64,000 nt of DNA from Bacillus fonticola (GCF_012955605.1 NZ_CP052135.1:2802711-2866710), one strand, 5' to 3'; positions 8,263 through 18,112 are shown, counted from the stretch's first letter. The notes: generated by a model not told the origin, from the letters alone. Translations and numbers: made by a program.

Positions 8263-8284
8263 ATACTATACTCATAGGAATTAA
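8263..8284 (+). promoter_or_regulatory. Possible CymR-type operator upstream of yrrT
   Basis: The segment ends in ATAGGAATTAA and contains a TATACT hexamer, 25 bp before yrrT. It resembles the GGAATT-ended motif bound by CymR in front of B. subtilis cysteine genes, including yrrT. The match is only partial and no clear -35 was found. Confidence 0.35.
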
Positions 8285-8308
8285 CAGATATATGTGAGGT
8301 GACCCAAA

Positions 8309-8956
8309 ATGGGCAGAGAATTTTTATCAATTTTCGAAGATTGGGCAGATCGTTATGACAGTTCTACAGATGGTAAAGACCCACAATACGCGGCGGTCTT
8401 TCTTAAATATGAGGAAATTTTACAGGCAGTAGCAGACGCTGTCGATGGCAATGTGGTAGAGTTTGGGGCAGGAACAGGAAACTTGACAACAAAATTGCTT
8501 CAAAATGGTTGCTCCGTCATCGCCATTGAACCGTCTGAGCCAATGCGAGCTCAAGCACAAGAAAAGCTCGGGAATCATGTCACTTTACTAGACGGGGACT
8601 TTCTCCACTTTGAAGTGGAAGGTCCTGTTGATCATATTGTCAGCTCGTACGCGTTCCATCACCTTACTGATGAGGAGAAAGGTCGAGCGATCCGGCAGTA
8701 TGCTAGCCTGCTTTCACCAGGTGGGAAAGTCGTATTTGCTGATACAATGTTTCCGACGAATACAGACTTCGAACACACCATTTCCAAGGCAAAAGAAGAC
8801 GGCTTTTTCCAGTTAGCTGAAGACTTAGAAAGAGAATATTATACGACTCATACCGTCTTACGGGAGCTTTTTGAATCAGCAGGCTTTGTCGTCACATTCA
8901 AGCAGTATAACGAGTTTGTCTGGTTACTAGAAGCAAAGAAATGGACGGTCAGTTAA
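8309..8956 (+). CDS. yrrT: SAM-dependent methyltransferase YrrT
   Basis: A 215-residue class I methyltransferase with motif I VVEFGAGTGN at about 46-55, an acidic ribose-binding position IAIEPSEPM and a LDGDFLHF segment. It begins the operon yrrT-mccA-mccB. In B. subtilis, YrrT is thought to help generate S-adenosylhomocysteine in the methionine-to-cysteine route. RBS GAGGTGA precedes the ATG. The B. subtilis operon also holds mtnN between yrrT and mccA; it is absent here, with only 13 bp separating the two genes. Confidence 0.88.
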   Translation: MGREFLSIFEDWADRYDSSTDGKDPQYAAVFLKYEEILQAVADAVDGNVVEFGAGTGNLTTKLLQNGCSVIAIEPSEPMRAQAQEKLGNHVTLLDGDFLHFEVEGPVDHIVSSYAFHHLTDEEKGRAIRQYASLLSPGGKVVFADTMFPTNTDFEHTISKAKEDGFFQLAEDLEREYYTTHTVLRELFESAGFVVTFKQYNEFVWLLEAKKWTVS

Positions 8957-8969
8957 AAGGAGAATAGTT

Positions 8970-9887
8970 ATGAACGTTTTTCCAAATGTCCACGCATTAA
9001 TCGGTGGGACGCCCGTCGTGGAGCTTACGCAATTTCCTCTACCGACTGGCGTAAGACTGTTTGCCAAACTAGAATTTTATAATCCTGGCGGTAGCGTAAA
9101 GGACCGACTCGGCCAGGCGCTACTTAAGGAAGCGATTCAATCGGGGCGATTACCAAAAGGAGGCACGCTCATTGAGCCGACTGCAGGGAACACGGGAATT
9201 GGTTTAGCGTTGGCTGCTGTTGGCACAGGGTACCGCGTCGTCTTTTGTGTTCCAGAGAAATTCAGCTTAGAAAAACAGCAGCTCATGCAAGCACTCGGTG
9301 CAGACATTGTGCATACACCCACCGAACAAGGGATGAAAGGAGCAATTGAAAAGGCAGAAGAACTCCTCAAAACCATTCCAAACAGTTATTCACCACAGCA
9401 ATTTGCTAATGCCGCTAATCCAAAAACGTATTACGATACACTTGGGCCTGAATTATGGCAACAGCTGGACGGCTCTATTCACACTTTTGTTGCCGGTGCA
9501 GGGACAGGGGGTACGTTCATGGGAACAGCTCAATATTTGAAAGAGCAAAATCCTTCCGTGCGCACCGTCATCGTGGAGCCTGAGGGGTCCATTTTGAACG
9601 GTGGTCCTGCTGGCTCTCATGATACGGAGGGCATAGGAATGGAATTTTTGCCAGATTATATGGATACTACCTATTTTAACGGCATTCATACTATACCCGA
9701 CAGCGATGCGTTTCGACGAGTCAAGGAGCTAGCGCGTAAGGAAGGATTACTCGTAGGAAGTTCATCCGGAGCTGCCTTGCATGCCTGCTTATTAGAAGCT
9801 GAACAGGCATCAGCCGGCACGAACATCGTCACGATATTCCCAGACTCCAGTGAACGCTACTTGAGCAAAGAGATTTATAACTATTAA
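8970..9887 (+). CDS. mccA: Cystathionine beta-synthase, O-acetylserine-dependent (MccA)
   Basis: A 305-residue PLP enzyme joining homocysteine to O-acetylserine, first step of reverse transsulfuration. GGSVKDR places the PLP lysine at Lys44; PTAGNTGIGLAL is the substrate-binding loop and GAGTGGTFMG the phosphate cup. It lacks the C-terminal CBS domains of eukaryotic enzymes, as in Bacillus. Alternative calls are cysteine synthase CysK/CysM, but the position between yrrT and mccB supports MccA. RBS AAAGGAGA. Confidence 0.9.
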   Translation: MNVFPNVHALIGGTPVVELTQFPLPTGVRLFAKLEFYNPGGSVKDRLGQALLKEAIQSGRLPKGGTLIEPTAGNTGIGLALAAVGTGYRVVFCVPEKFSLEKQQLMQALGADIVHTPTEQGMKGAIEKAEELLKTIPNSYSPQQFANAANPKTYYDTLGPELWQQLDGSIHTFVAGAGTGGTFMGTAQYLKEQNPSVRTVIVEPEGSILNGGPAGSHDTEGIGMEFLPDYMDTTYFNGIHTIPDSDAFRRVKELARKEGLLVGSSSGAALHACLLEAEQASAGTNIVTIFPDSSERYLSKEIYNY

Positions 9888-9897
9888 GGAGGCATAA

Positions 9898-11040
<1,143 letters not shown>

Positions 11041-11045
11041 ATGTT

Positions 11046-11081
11046 ACGACCTCCTGCCACGCGCAGGGAGGTCGTTTTTTT
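11046..11081 (+). terminator. Terminator of yrrT-mccA-mccB
   Basis: ACGACCTCCTGC and GCAGGGAGGTCGT pair around a short loop and are followed by TTTTTT. Confidence 0.92.
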
Positions 11082-11169
11082 GCCATTAAACAGAGGATTT
11101 TTCTTCGCTTTTCTGTTAGCGTTAAAGGGATGGTTTTACATATACACTCAACTAGAGGGGGACAAGCGC

Positions 11170-12342
11170 ATGAAGCATTCGCTAACCATCTTTCTCATCA
11201 CTATGATGATAGTGAGCGCGGGGTGTCAATCCTTCAACGCTCCCCTAAATTCCGTCCCATCTGGAACTGGCACTTGGGAATCAGCGTTTTCGGTTGCACA
11301 GGCACTCGATAATCAAGATGATTCAACGAAAACGGTCGAAGGGGTGATTGTCGGTATTCCGATTTCTGAAACCCGGATTGAAAGCTCCAATTTTGACAAT
11401 GATTACGCAATAGCCATCGCTGATCTCTCGAATGAAACGGAAACAGATAAAATGGTCTATGTCCAACTTCCCTCTTCGTATCGTACGCAATTCGGATTAC
11501 AAACGAACCCAAATTTGCTTGGAAAGTCAATTAAAGTAACGGGTTGTTTAAGCGACTATTATGCACACGCCGGTGTGAAATGTTTGTCTAAAATAGAACT
11601 CTCCGCTCAAGAGACGAATGAGGAATCACCGATCAAAGAGACGGAGACCCCTTACGATGATACATATTATAAAGAGGCTATCGGGAAAACAGACAGCACT
11701 CTAAAGCAAGCACTCCACGACATCATTGATGATCATAACGAATTAACTTATGACGAAGTGTGGGATGCGTTACGCCAAACTGATGAAGATCCGGATGATA
11801 CGGACAATGTCATTTTGTTCTACACGGGTCGCTCACAAGACAAATTGCTCAACGGGGATGACGTCGATGACTGGAATCGAGAGCACGTTTGGGCAAAGTC
11901 CCACGGTGATTTCGGTACATCCATGGGGGCAGGCACAGACCTTCATAACCTTCGTCCAACCGACGTGACCGTGAACAGTTCTAGAGGAAATAAAGACTTT
12001 GACGACGGTGGTGCACCACATCCCGAAGCAGACGGCACCTTTGCTGATGGTGACTCATGGGAACCCCGCGACGACATCAAAGGCGATGTCGCACGGACGC
12101 TCTTTTATATGGCCGTCCGTTACGAGGGGGATGTAGAGGGAGAAATTGATTTAGAATTGATCGATAGAGTCGACAACGGATCGGTCCCACTCCATGGCAA
12201 TTTATCTACTTTGCTACAATGGAATAAAGAGGATCCTGTGGATGACTTTGAACGACGTCGTAACGATGTGATTTATACAGAGTACCAAGGGAACCGCAAC
12301 CCGTTCATTGACCATCCTGAATGGGCAGATGAGATTTGGTAA
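11170..12342 (+). CDS. Lipoprotein with DUF6359-like domain and endonuclease I domain
   Basis: The start is taken at the ATG 11170-11172, after an AGGGGGA ribosome binding site; the frame is open 43 codons further up, but that stretch lies in the mccB terminator. The 390-residue product has a lipoprotein signal ending at Cys19 (IVSAGC), then a domain (about 35-145) of the DUF6359 type, VEGVIVGIPIS to LSDYYAHAG, also found at the start of the 967-residue nuclease that faces it. The rest is an endonuclease I (EndA/NucM) domain with the NREHVWAKSHG active-site block and the DLHNLRPTDVTVNSSRGNK block. It likely degrades DNA outside the membrane for nutrients. Confidence 0.88.
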   Translation: MKHSLTIFLITMMIVSAGCQSFNAPLNSVPSGTGTWESAFSVAQALDNQDDSTKTVEGVIVGIPISETRIESSNFDNDYAIAIADLSNETETDKMVYVQLPSSYRTQFGLQTNPNLLGKSIKVTGCLSDYYAHAGVKCLSKIELSAQETNEESPIKETETPYDDTYYKEAIGKTDSTLKQALHDIIDDHNELTYDEVWDALRQTDEDPDDTDNVILFYTGRSQDKLLNGDDVDDWNREHVWAKSHGDFGTSMGAGTDLHNLRPTDVTVNSSRGNKDFDDGGAPHPEADGTFADGDSWEPRDDIKGDVARTLFYMAVRYEGDVEGEIDLELIDRVDNGSVPLHGNLSTLLQWNKEDPVDDFERRRNDVIYTEYQGNRNPFIDHPEWADEIW

Positions 12343-12346
12343 TTAC

Positions 12347-12383
12347 AAAAAAAGCGCCTCTCCGTATGAGTAGCGCTTTTTTT
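12347..12383. terminator. Terminator after the lipoprotein endonuclease
   Basis: AAAAAAAGCGC and GCGCTTTTTTT form a stem; the flanking A- and T-runs could terminate in both directions. Confidence 0.88.
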
Positions 12384-12552
12384 ATGGAAAAGGGGCGGAG
12401 TTACGCAGAATCCTAAAATCATATGATTTATCCTAGTTGAAAAACGACTTTGGATGTTAATTGATAATAGACATGGGGCTACACTCGCGCCGCCTTGATG
12501 ACAACTCGACTGCTTTGTGACCAGCTTCCATGCATGGTTGCGTGCCCAGCCT

Positions 12553-12774
12553 TTAACCGTGGTTCATTCGTTCTGCCGTCTTATACGCGTCCACCATTCC
12601 CCAGATCCACAGAATTGGTGTCGTAATGAATCCAATTAAAACAAACATTAAGAGTCCCGAGATAGCGTACGCCACGATGAAGAGAATTCCCTTTACAATT
12701 TGACCGTTATAAATTTGCCCCAGCCCTGCTATGAAAAAAGATAACACGGCCGCAATACCTGGATGTCTCATCAT
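12553..12774 (-). CDS. Small TM2-like membrane protein
   Basis: A 73-residue protein with two hydrophobic segments (about 6-22 and 28-62, the second probably two short helices). It carries the HPGIAAVLSFFIAGLGQIYNGQ start typical, in shorter pieces, of TM2-domain-like proteins: a GxGQxYNG turn between helices. Function unknown. RBS AAAGGAGG precedes ATG-ATG. A hairpin separates it from the large nuclease gene upstream, so it is likely expressed separately or by read-through. Confidence 0.75.
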   Translation of the reverse strand: MMRHPGIAAVLSFFIAGLGQIYNGQIVKGILFIVAYAISGLLMFVLIGFITTPILWIWGMVDAYKTAERMNHG

Positions 12775-12823
12775 TGATGTGTTCCTCCTTTACATTCACT
12801 GTATAAATTGTAAAAGGAAATGG

Positions 12824-12867
12824 GATAAAAGGGAAGCCCTCTACCCCACTTAGGAGTAGAAAGCTTC
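12824..12867 (-). terminator. Terminator of the 967-residue nuclease gene
   Basis: On the minus strand GAAGCTTTCTAC and GTAGAGGGCTTC make a 12-bp stem including two G-U pairs, followed by CCTTTTAT. The T-run is weak. Confidence 0.65.
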
Positions 12868-12880
12868 TGGACATCAACAG

Positions 12881-15784
12881 TCAGCTTGCTTTTTTGCGCT
12901 CGTCTAACAGCTTTTTCATATCTTTGTAAGTGATTTTTCCATCCTTGTCGAAATCTGCTTTAGACGCTTCTTCCCAGTTGTTATCAGATTTTTCCTTCCC
13001 CATGTAAGCGGCTAGCCGTGCTACATCACCTGTAGAAACGACGCCATCACCGTTTAAATCGTAAGCATTCGCTGGTCCCGGCTCTGCACTTCCTTCAGCA
13101 AGCAAAGGAACCTCGATATCTTCAAGTTGCTGTTCTTCACCAGTCGCTGAAGCGAGAATGATGTTGGAAACCACTACATTTGTGCTCGCTACTTCATCCT
13201 TCTTCACTTGAAACTCTATCGTATAGAGCGTGTTTCCATCCACCGCTTGCGTCCCTTCCGCATAGCCGAGGAAAGAAACGCTTCCTTTTTCACGCCCAAG
13301 CTCAGGTTTGCTCCAGCCTTTTGCTGCATTAGCTTTTTTGAATTTCACTGGTTTGTCATTGAAATTGAGGTCGAATGATAAAGCTTGCAAATCGGCTGCG
13401 TCCTCTGCAGTGATTGCAACTTCCACCCATTGCTGTTTCTTCGTATCTTTGACAACCTTTGTTGCAAAGGAAAGTGCTGTGTTGGTTTCTTGCTCTGCCA
13501 ATTTCACATCTTCTGCTCCACGGGGCTTCACTTGATATGCTCCTTGAAAGACGCTACCCATACCCGTTACATCAACCACATCTCCTGCTTCGTACAATGT
13601 GGAAAACTGGTCATAAGCAAAGCCAGTTCGGTTATCGATACGAACTATAATATCTTCTTCGCCTTGCGTAGCCGTAAATTCGACTGTTCCGTAAGCTAGT
13701 TCCGTAATGTTAGAGATCGTCACACCCTCGAGTGCTACCACTTCGCCTTGTGCATCAGCCACTTGTGCTGGCGTCACGGATTGTGGTGCGGGCACGCTCT
13801 CTTGGCCGATTACTTCTAATGCTGTAACGTTTGACAACTGCACCTCGCCATTGAATTCATCACGAGTACCCGTCATGCGAATCACATCGCCTGCTGCTAC
13901 GTCAAAGTCACTTTGGTAAATGTATAGACCCGCATCCTCATCTTGCAAATAAAACCCTTTTGCTCCCCAGCTACCAGGAGTTGTTGTGACTGTCCCTTCA
14001 ATGGTAACGACTTCACCTGGTGTAGCTTCACGCGCCTTTGTAATAGACACAACCTCATCATCAGGGGTCGGTTCAGGCGTCACACCAGCAGCAGCTGTGT
14101 ATCCTGCACTTGCTGCTTGTGCGGTATCCCAAAAGAATACTCGCTTTTCTACAGGAACGCTTTCCCAATCTTGTGGAGCTACGTATTCTTTTGTATCCGA
14201 GTTTCCGACATACTTATCAAGTTCATCGCCTTCGTAACGAGTACGGAAGACAAATGGTAACTCTGCAAGAGGATCTGCTGGATTCCAAATCCCCTTTTCT
14301 GTCTCTTTTGCTTCAAGAACAGCACTCTGGTATTGCTCGTACTCAGCCTCATCACCTACAGGCCAAATAAAGTACGTCACTGCTAGGCCTTGTTTCACCA
14401 TTTCTAAATTTGTGTTTAATCCATCTTCATCGCGAATAACCTGTGCTAGCAATCTACCATAATTATCAAGTGGCTCAGCGCCTACTTTCACTCTCACTTT
14501 GTCACCTGGCTGCAGCAACTCGCCCATATAAGCTGTGGCTCGTTGTCCATGATCCATTTGATTTTGGTCTAAGTCGTTTCGTACGCTATGAAACGTTTCT
14601 GGCGTATCAATGTTTAAGAACCGAACGCTCGTGCTTCCGAGAATTGGTTCTACTACGTTAATCGTATCCCCATCAACTACTCGCGCTACAGTCGCCACAT
14701 ACTCCCCAGACGGATCCGGCGCTTCCGGTTGTGAGTCTGCTTCTATTATATCGTCAGCACTTCGAACGAGCAGTTGATAGCTGTTATACTGGCTCACGAT
14801 GGCTGTAAAGTCATACCATCTACCCTCTTCAATAGAGTCGATGGCATTTGTGCCTTCCATCACACGAAGAGTTGTACCGTTATAATCCTCATCAATAATT
14901 GTAACGTTATAACCCCCACCAGCAGGGCTGCTAGGTTTAGAAGAGACGTAGCCGTTGACTTTTACAAGTGTCCCTTCGAGCGGTTCTGCTGTTTCGGCGG
15001 TCATCAGTTCTGCAAGAGTAATCGTTTTTGAGTCTGGAAGGGATACATTTTCTGCGAGTATTTCAATACCGCCTTCAACCGGAACAATTTCTGTCAGCCC
15101 GTTGTACTCAGTAATCGATCCTTCCACGCGAATTTTCTGACCTGCAGTTAAATTCGGGAAACCGTCAGGAGAAAATTCAAACACGTTGATTCCACCTGTT
15201 TCATCTTGTACATATGTGGACAAACTACCGCCACCAATAGCTGCGTTATCTGCTGTGACAACGCCTTCGATGATGACCGTTTGACCAGATTGCCCTTTTG
15301 CTTCTTTTATAGTCATCAATTCTGGCTCTGTTGGCTGTTCAGGATCTGGTGCAGTATCACCTTCCACAACCGTCATGCTTGTAGGTGACTTTAACCCAGG
15401 GGCACCATAATAAGCTTCAAGACTGCCACTGACTTCTACTTTCGTTCCAACTAAACTAGGATTGGCTTGTAATCCAAATTCCCCACGGAACTCAGCAGGT
15501 AGTTGCACCAGTAACATGTTCGCCATGTTCGTCTCATCTGGCGAATCTGCTAACGCATAATTATAATCATTACTAAATGGAGCTTCTTGATTTACAGAAG
15601 AACTTGAAATAACATGCCCCACGATATACCCTTCTACCGTTTCATCACCACTGTTATTTTCGATCGCTTCCGCAACAGAAATAATTTCGGCCGCCTGCAA
15701 CTGTGCATAAGGCGCCACCATACCGAGTAGCAACGTAAACATAATGACAAAGCGAAATACGATCTGCATTTTTTTCGTTTTCAA
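12881..15784 (-). CDS. Secreted multidomain thermonuclease with cohesin-like domain and dockerin
   Basis: A 967-residue exported protein, start TTG after GGAGGAG. Order seen: Sec signal (about 1-32, ending LQAAE); DUF6359-like domain (33-140); two OB-fold, nucleic-acid-binding modules (about 150-345); staphylococcal-nuclease domain (about 350-500) with VVDGDTINV, VRFLNIDTPE and a YGRLLAQV arginine; two more OB-like modules (about 570-745); a cohesin-like beta domain (about 760-890, ALSFATKVV to VVVSNIILAS); and a type I dockerin pair of Ca-binding loops, DLNGDGVVSTGD and DFDKDGKITYKD. Related to YhcR-like sugar-nonspecific nucleases, but the tail differs. No sortase motif is seen, so surface retention may be by the dockerin. 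Monocistronic. Confidence 0.88.
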   Translation of the reverse strand: MKTKKMQIVFRFVIMFTLLLGMVAPYAQLQAAEIISVAEAIENNSGDETVEGYIVGHVISSSSVNQEAPFSNDYNYALADSPDETNMANMLLVQLPAEFRGEFGLQANPSLVGTKVEVSGSLEAYYGAPGLKSPTSMTVVEGDTAPDPEQPTEPELMTIKEAKGQSGQTVIIEGVVTADNAAIGGGSLSTYVQDETGGINVFEFSPDGFPNLTAGQKIRVEGSITEYNGLTEIVPVEGGIEILAENVSLPDSKTITLAELMTAETAEPLEGTLVKVNGYVSSKPSSPAGGGYNVTIIDEDYNGTTLRVMEGTNAIDSIEEGRWYDFTAIVSQYNSYQLLVRSADDIIEADSQPEAPDPSGEYVATVARVVDGDTINVVEPILGSTSVRFLNIDTPETFHSVRNDLDQNQMDHGQRATAYMGELLQPGDKVRVKVGAEPLDNYGRLLAQVIRDEDGLNTNLEMVKQGLAVTYFIWPVGDEAEYEQYQSAVLEAKETEKGIWNPADPLAELPFVFRTRYEGDELDKYVGNSDTKEYVAPQDWESVPVEKRVFFWDTAQAASAGYTAAAGVTPEPTPDDEVVSITKAREATPGEVVTIEGTVTTTPGSWGAKGFYLQDEDAGLYIYQSDFDVAAGDVIRMTGTRDEFNGEVQLSNVTALEVIGQESVPAPQSVTPAQVADAQGEVVALEGVTISNITELAYGTVEFTATQGEEDIIVRIDNRTGFAYDQFSTLYEAGDVVDVTGMGSVFQGAYQVKPRGAEDVKLAEQETNTALSFATKVVKDTKKQQWVEVAITAEDAADLQALSFDLNFNDKPVKFKKANAAKGWSKPELGREKGSVSFLGYAEGTQAVDGNTLYTIEFQVKKDEVASTNVVVSNIILASATGEEQQLEDIEVPLLAEGSAEPGPANAYDLNGDGVVSTGDVARLAAYMGKEKSDNNWEEASKADFDKDGKITYKDMKKLLDERKKAS

Positions 15785-15970
15785 ATCAAACTCCTCCTCT
15801 CACCTAGTCCGAGCCAGATTGACCCGTCATAAAGATTGTATCGAAAAGTTATTGAGTTTCCGTGAATACTTTGTAAATGTCGAGAAAATCATTCGAAAGG
15901 CATAGATCACCCTGCCATAAGACTGAAAGGACAGACGACTAAAGTTAGGAAAAAATACCTATTCCCCTCT

Positions 15971-16154
15971 TTATCCACACATATTATCCACAACCATGTG
16001 GACGGCGGGGATAACGTACATGTCTGTTTACAGGACCAACTGTCGATAGCCTGTCGAATTATTGCAAAAAGTGGACAACGCCTGTGTATAGTTTTGTGGA
16101 TAGTGTGCATAACCTTGTGATTTGCCTTTGTTATCATGGTTTTCCTGTGGATAA
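15971..16154. promoter_or_regulatory. DnaA-box cluster, left
   Basis: Exact TTATCCACA at 15971-15979 and 15984-15992 on the plus strand. On the minus strand TTATGCACA at 16104-16112, TTATCCACA at 16146-16154 and one-mismatch CTATCCACA at 16095-16103. Five boxes in 184 bp of otherwise gene-free DNA, about 190 bp upstream of the secreted nuclease gene. Confidence 0.75.
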
Positions 16155-16289
16155 AGATTAGTTAGTCGTTTTCGTAAAGGGGAATGGTGTTCTGATCCGA
16201 CTTCCGCCTCACGATCACGGATTTTTTCCGAAGGCTGTTTTCTAAAAGATTGTTGCTTTTTTAATGAAATCCCATTACACAGTAGCTAT

Positions 16290-16759
16290 ATGATGCGACA
16301 TACTGCTATGTTGATTTCCGCTGCAGGCGGACGCTTTCCGCGGGGCGGGCGGTGAGCCTCCTCATCGCTGCGCTCTTGCGGAATGAAATGCGGAAGCGGT
16401 CCGTTTTGCTCCCTCTGAAAGATGTTCTTTGGCTTTAGAGTCGCTTTTCGCCTCAAAAGACGAAGGTTATTTTCAGACGGGAGCAGACCGCTGTAGCTAG
16501 ACACGTCTCACCTGTCCCGCTGATCCCGCAGGACAAGGAGGAAATACACGTAGACTCCTGCGGAATAGCGGAGACGATGAAGAGGAGGAAAGGCTAAGAG
16601 CGCCACGTCCTGTGGCAACGCCTTTCTGACCCACGTCCTGTGGGCCTCCGCAGAGAGCGTACTTTGCGAACGAGGAGGCTCAGCGCGGAGCCCGCGGAAA
16701 GCGAAGTGTATTTCCGGAGCGGTATTCAAGCACTATGAATGTGCATTATGTCGCATCAT
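16290..16759. repeat. Palindromic intergenic element with 13-bp terminal inverted repeats
   Basis: A 470-bp element bounded by ATGATGCGACATA (16290-16302) and its exact reverse complement (16747-16759). Inside, the two arms also match inversely: CGCTTTCCGCGGG and TGAGCCTCCTC on the left recur in reverse complement near 16670-16705, so the whole folds as a long imperfect hairpin. It is GC-richer than its surroundings and codes for no convincing protein. A partial second copy is at 20549-20775. It may be a non-autonomous, MITE-like element or a Bacillaceae intergenic repeat family. Confidence 0.75.
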
Positions 16760-16876
16760 GGGTTAAATGTTTAGTAAAAACAACAAAGGATACGAAAAGA
16801 GCCTTTCCGAATGATAAATTGTGGATCACGATCGAAAGTTCTTTCTGAATGCGAATTCTTTGATCCTCACTTTCGG

Positions 16877-16990
16877 TTATGCACATTATCCACAGGTGTG
16901 TGGATAATGTGCACAACCCCTACATCTTCCGGCTCATAGACGTCCTTTATCCACATAACTCTTCCTACTTACCCACAAACCTGTGGATAT
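16877..16990. promoter_or_regulatory. DnaA-box cluster, right, with hairpin of boxes
   Basis: Boxes TTATGCACA (16877-16885) and TTATCCACA (16886-16894) abut head to tail and are mirrored by their reverse complements at 16899-16916, giving an 18-bp inverted repeat with one mismatch around GGTG. A further exact box is at 16947-16955, and one-mismatch boxes are at 16969-16977 and 16982-16990. The last lies a few bases upstream of the -35 of the M42 peptidase promoter. Confidence 0.75.
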
Positions 16991-16996
16991 TATCAA

Positions 16997-17025
16997 TAGA
17001 CAAATTTCCCCACTCCTCGTATACT
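16997..17025 (+). promoter_or_regulatory. SigA-type promoter of the M42 peptidase gene
   Basis: TAGACA (16997-17002), 17-bp spacer, TATACT (17020-17025), 31 bp before the ATG. Confidence 0.6.
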
Positions 17026-17056
17026 GCTAACACACCTACTTTTTTCGGGAGGCGAA

Positions 17057-18112
17057 ATGATGCGTACACTATTAGAAAAACTGACGAGTATCCCTGGTCC
17101 TTGTGGATACGAGCAAAAAGTGGCCAATTGGATTGTAGAACAAGTTCAAGATGGAGCTGTTGATGTCAAAATCGATGGAATCGGTAATGTATGGGCAACG
17201 TTAAAAGGAAACAAGGATGGACCCAAAGTGGTTGTCACCGCTCATATGGATGAAGTTGGGTTCATCGTGAAAAAGATTGAAGCGAATGGATTGCTCCGCT
17301 TTGAAAAGCTTGGGGGGCATGATGATCGTATTTTGTTAGCTCAGCCTGTCGACGTCCATACGAAGAGCGAGACTTTACACGGTGTGATCGGGACCATGTC
17401 GGCACACTACGTAAAATTTGATGATGCCAAGAGGGTTCGTAGCCACCGCGAACTTTATATTGATATTGGTGCTCGCTCCGAACAGGAGGCTTTGGACATG
17501 GGAGTGCGTATCGGCACCATTGTCACATGGCATACTTCTCTTCAAGCACTTGGCAATGGCACAACAAATCGGCTCTATGGGAAGGCATTGGATGACAGGG
17601 CAGGCTGTGCTGTCCTATTAGAGCTCTTTCGCCGTCTAAAAGGTCAAAATTTCCATGGTGAAGTGCTATTTTTGTGGACGGTGCAAGAGGAGGTCGGGTT
17701 AAGAGGCGCGCATACTGCTGCACGTTCGCTACAAGCCGATCTCGCTATTGCCATCGACACAACAGCGGCAAGTGACACCCCGGAAACCACGATGGATGGA
17801 ACCCTAACACTCGGAGGCGGTACGGGTATAAAAGTCCTTGATTTTAGTCTTATTGCCAATCCTGGTGTGAAAGATCGGCTCGTTGACCTTGCTGAAGAGC
17901 ATCACATCCCCTATCAGCTTGAAGTATTCCCTGGTATCGGTACAGATGGAGGGGCGGTTGCGTTTAGTGAACACGGCATTCCTACAGGTGTCCTTTCCAT
18001 CCCGTCCAGAAATGCTCACGCCCCGGTTGAAGTGATTGATGAAGGGGATTTAGAAGCTACCGTAAATTTGCTGGAGATTTTTGTTCATTCGAGCAATACA
18101 ATGTTCAAATAG
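17057..18112 (+). CDS. M42 family metallo-aminopeptidase
   Basis: A 351-residue cytosolic di-metal aminopeptidase of the TET/glutamyl-aminopeptidase type. Candidate metal ligands and catalytic residues: His63 and Asp65 (TAHMDEVGF), the DD pair at 179-180 (ALDDRAG), Glu211-Glu212 (VQEEVGLRGA), Asp234 (IAIDTT) and His321 (NAHAPVE), all in family order. Such enzymes form dodecamers that trim peptides. It resembles Bacillus YsdC/YtoP/FrvX proteins; which one is unclear. RBS GGGAGG precedes ATG-ATG. Its promoter borders the right DnaA-box cluster. Confidence 0.9.
   Translation: MMRTLLEKLTSIPGPCGYEQKVANWIVEQVQDGAVDVKIDGIGNVWATLKGNKDGPKVVVTAHMDEVGFIVKKIEANGLLRFEKLGGHDDRILLAQPVDVHTKSETLHGVIGTMSAHYVKFDDAKRVRSHRELYIDIGARSEQEALDMGVRIGTIVTWHTSLQALGNGTTNRLYGKALDDRAGCAVLLELFRRLKGQNFHGEVLFLWTVQEEVGLRGAHTAARSLQADLAIAIDTTAASDTPETTMDGTLTLGGGTGIKVLDFSLIANPGVKDRLVDLAEEHHIPYQLEVFPGIGTDGGAVAFSEHGIPTGVLSIPSRNAHAPVEVIDEGDLEATVNLLEIFVHSSNTMFK

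Noticed and set aside
11041..11169. N-terminal extension of the lipoprotein endonuclease
   Set aside because: It overlaps the mccB terminator and lacks a ribosome binding site; the lipobox signal peptide starts at 11170.
16286..16729. Short minus-strand frames inside the palindromic element
   Set aside because: They come from GC-rich repeat sequence, are not conserved in the second copy, and lack start signals.
15971..16990. Chromosomal origin oriC
   Set aside because: The DnaA boxes are dense, but dnaA, dnaN and other origin neighbours are missing and the spacer is a GC-rich palindromic element, not an AT-rich unwinding region.
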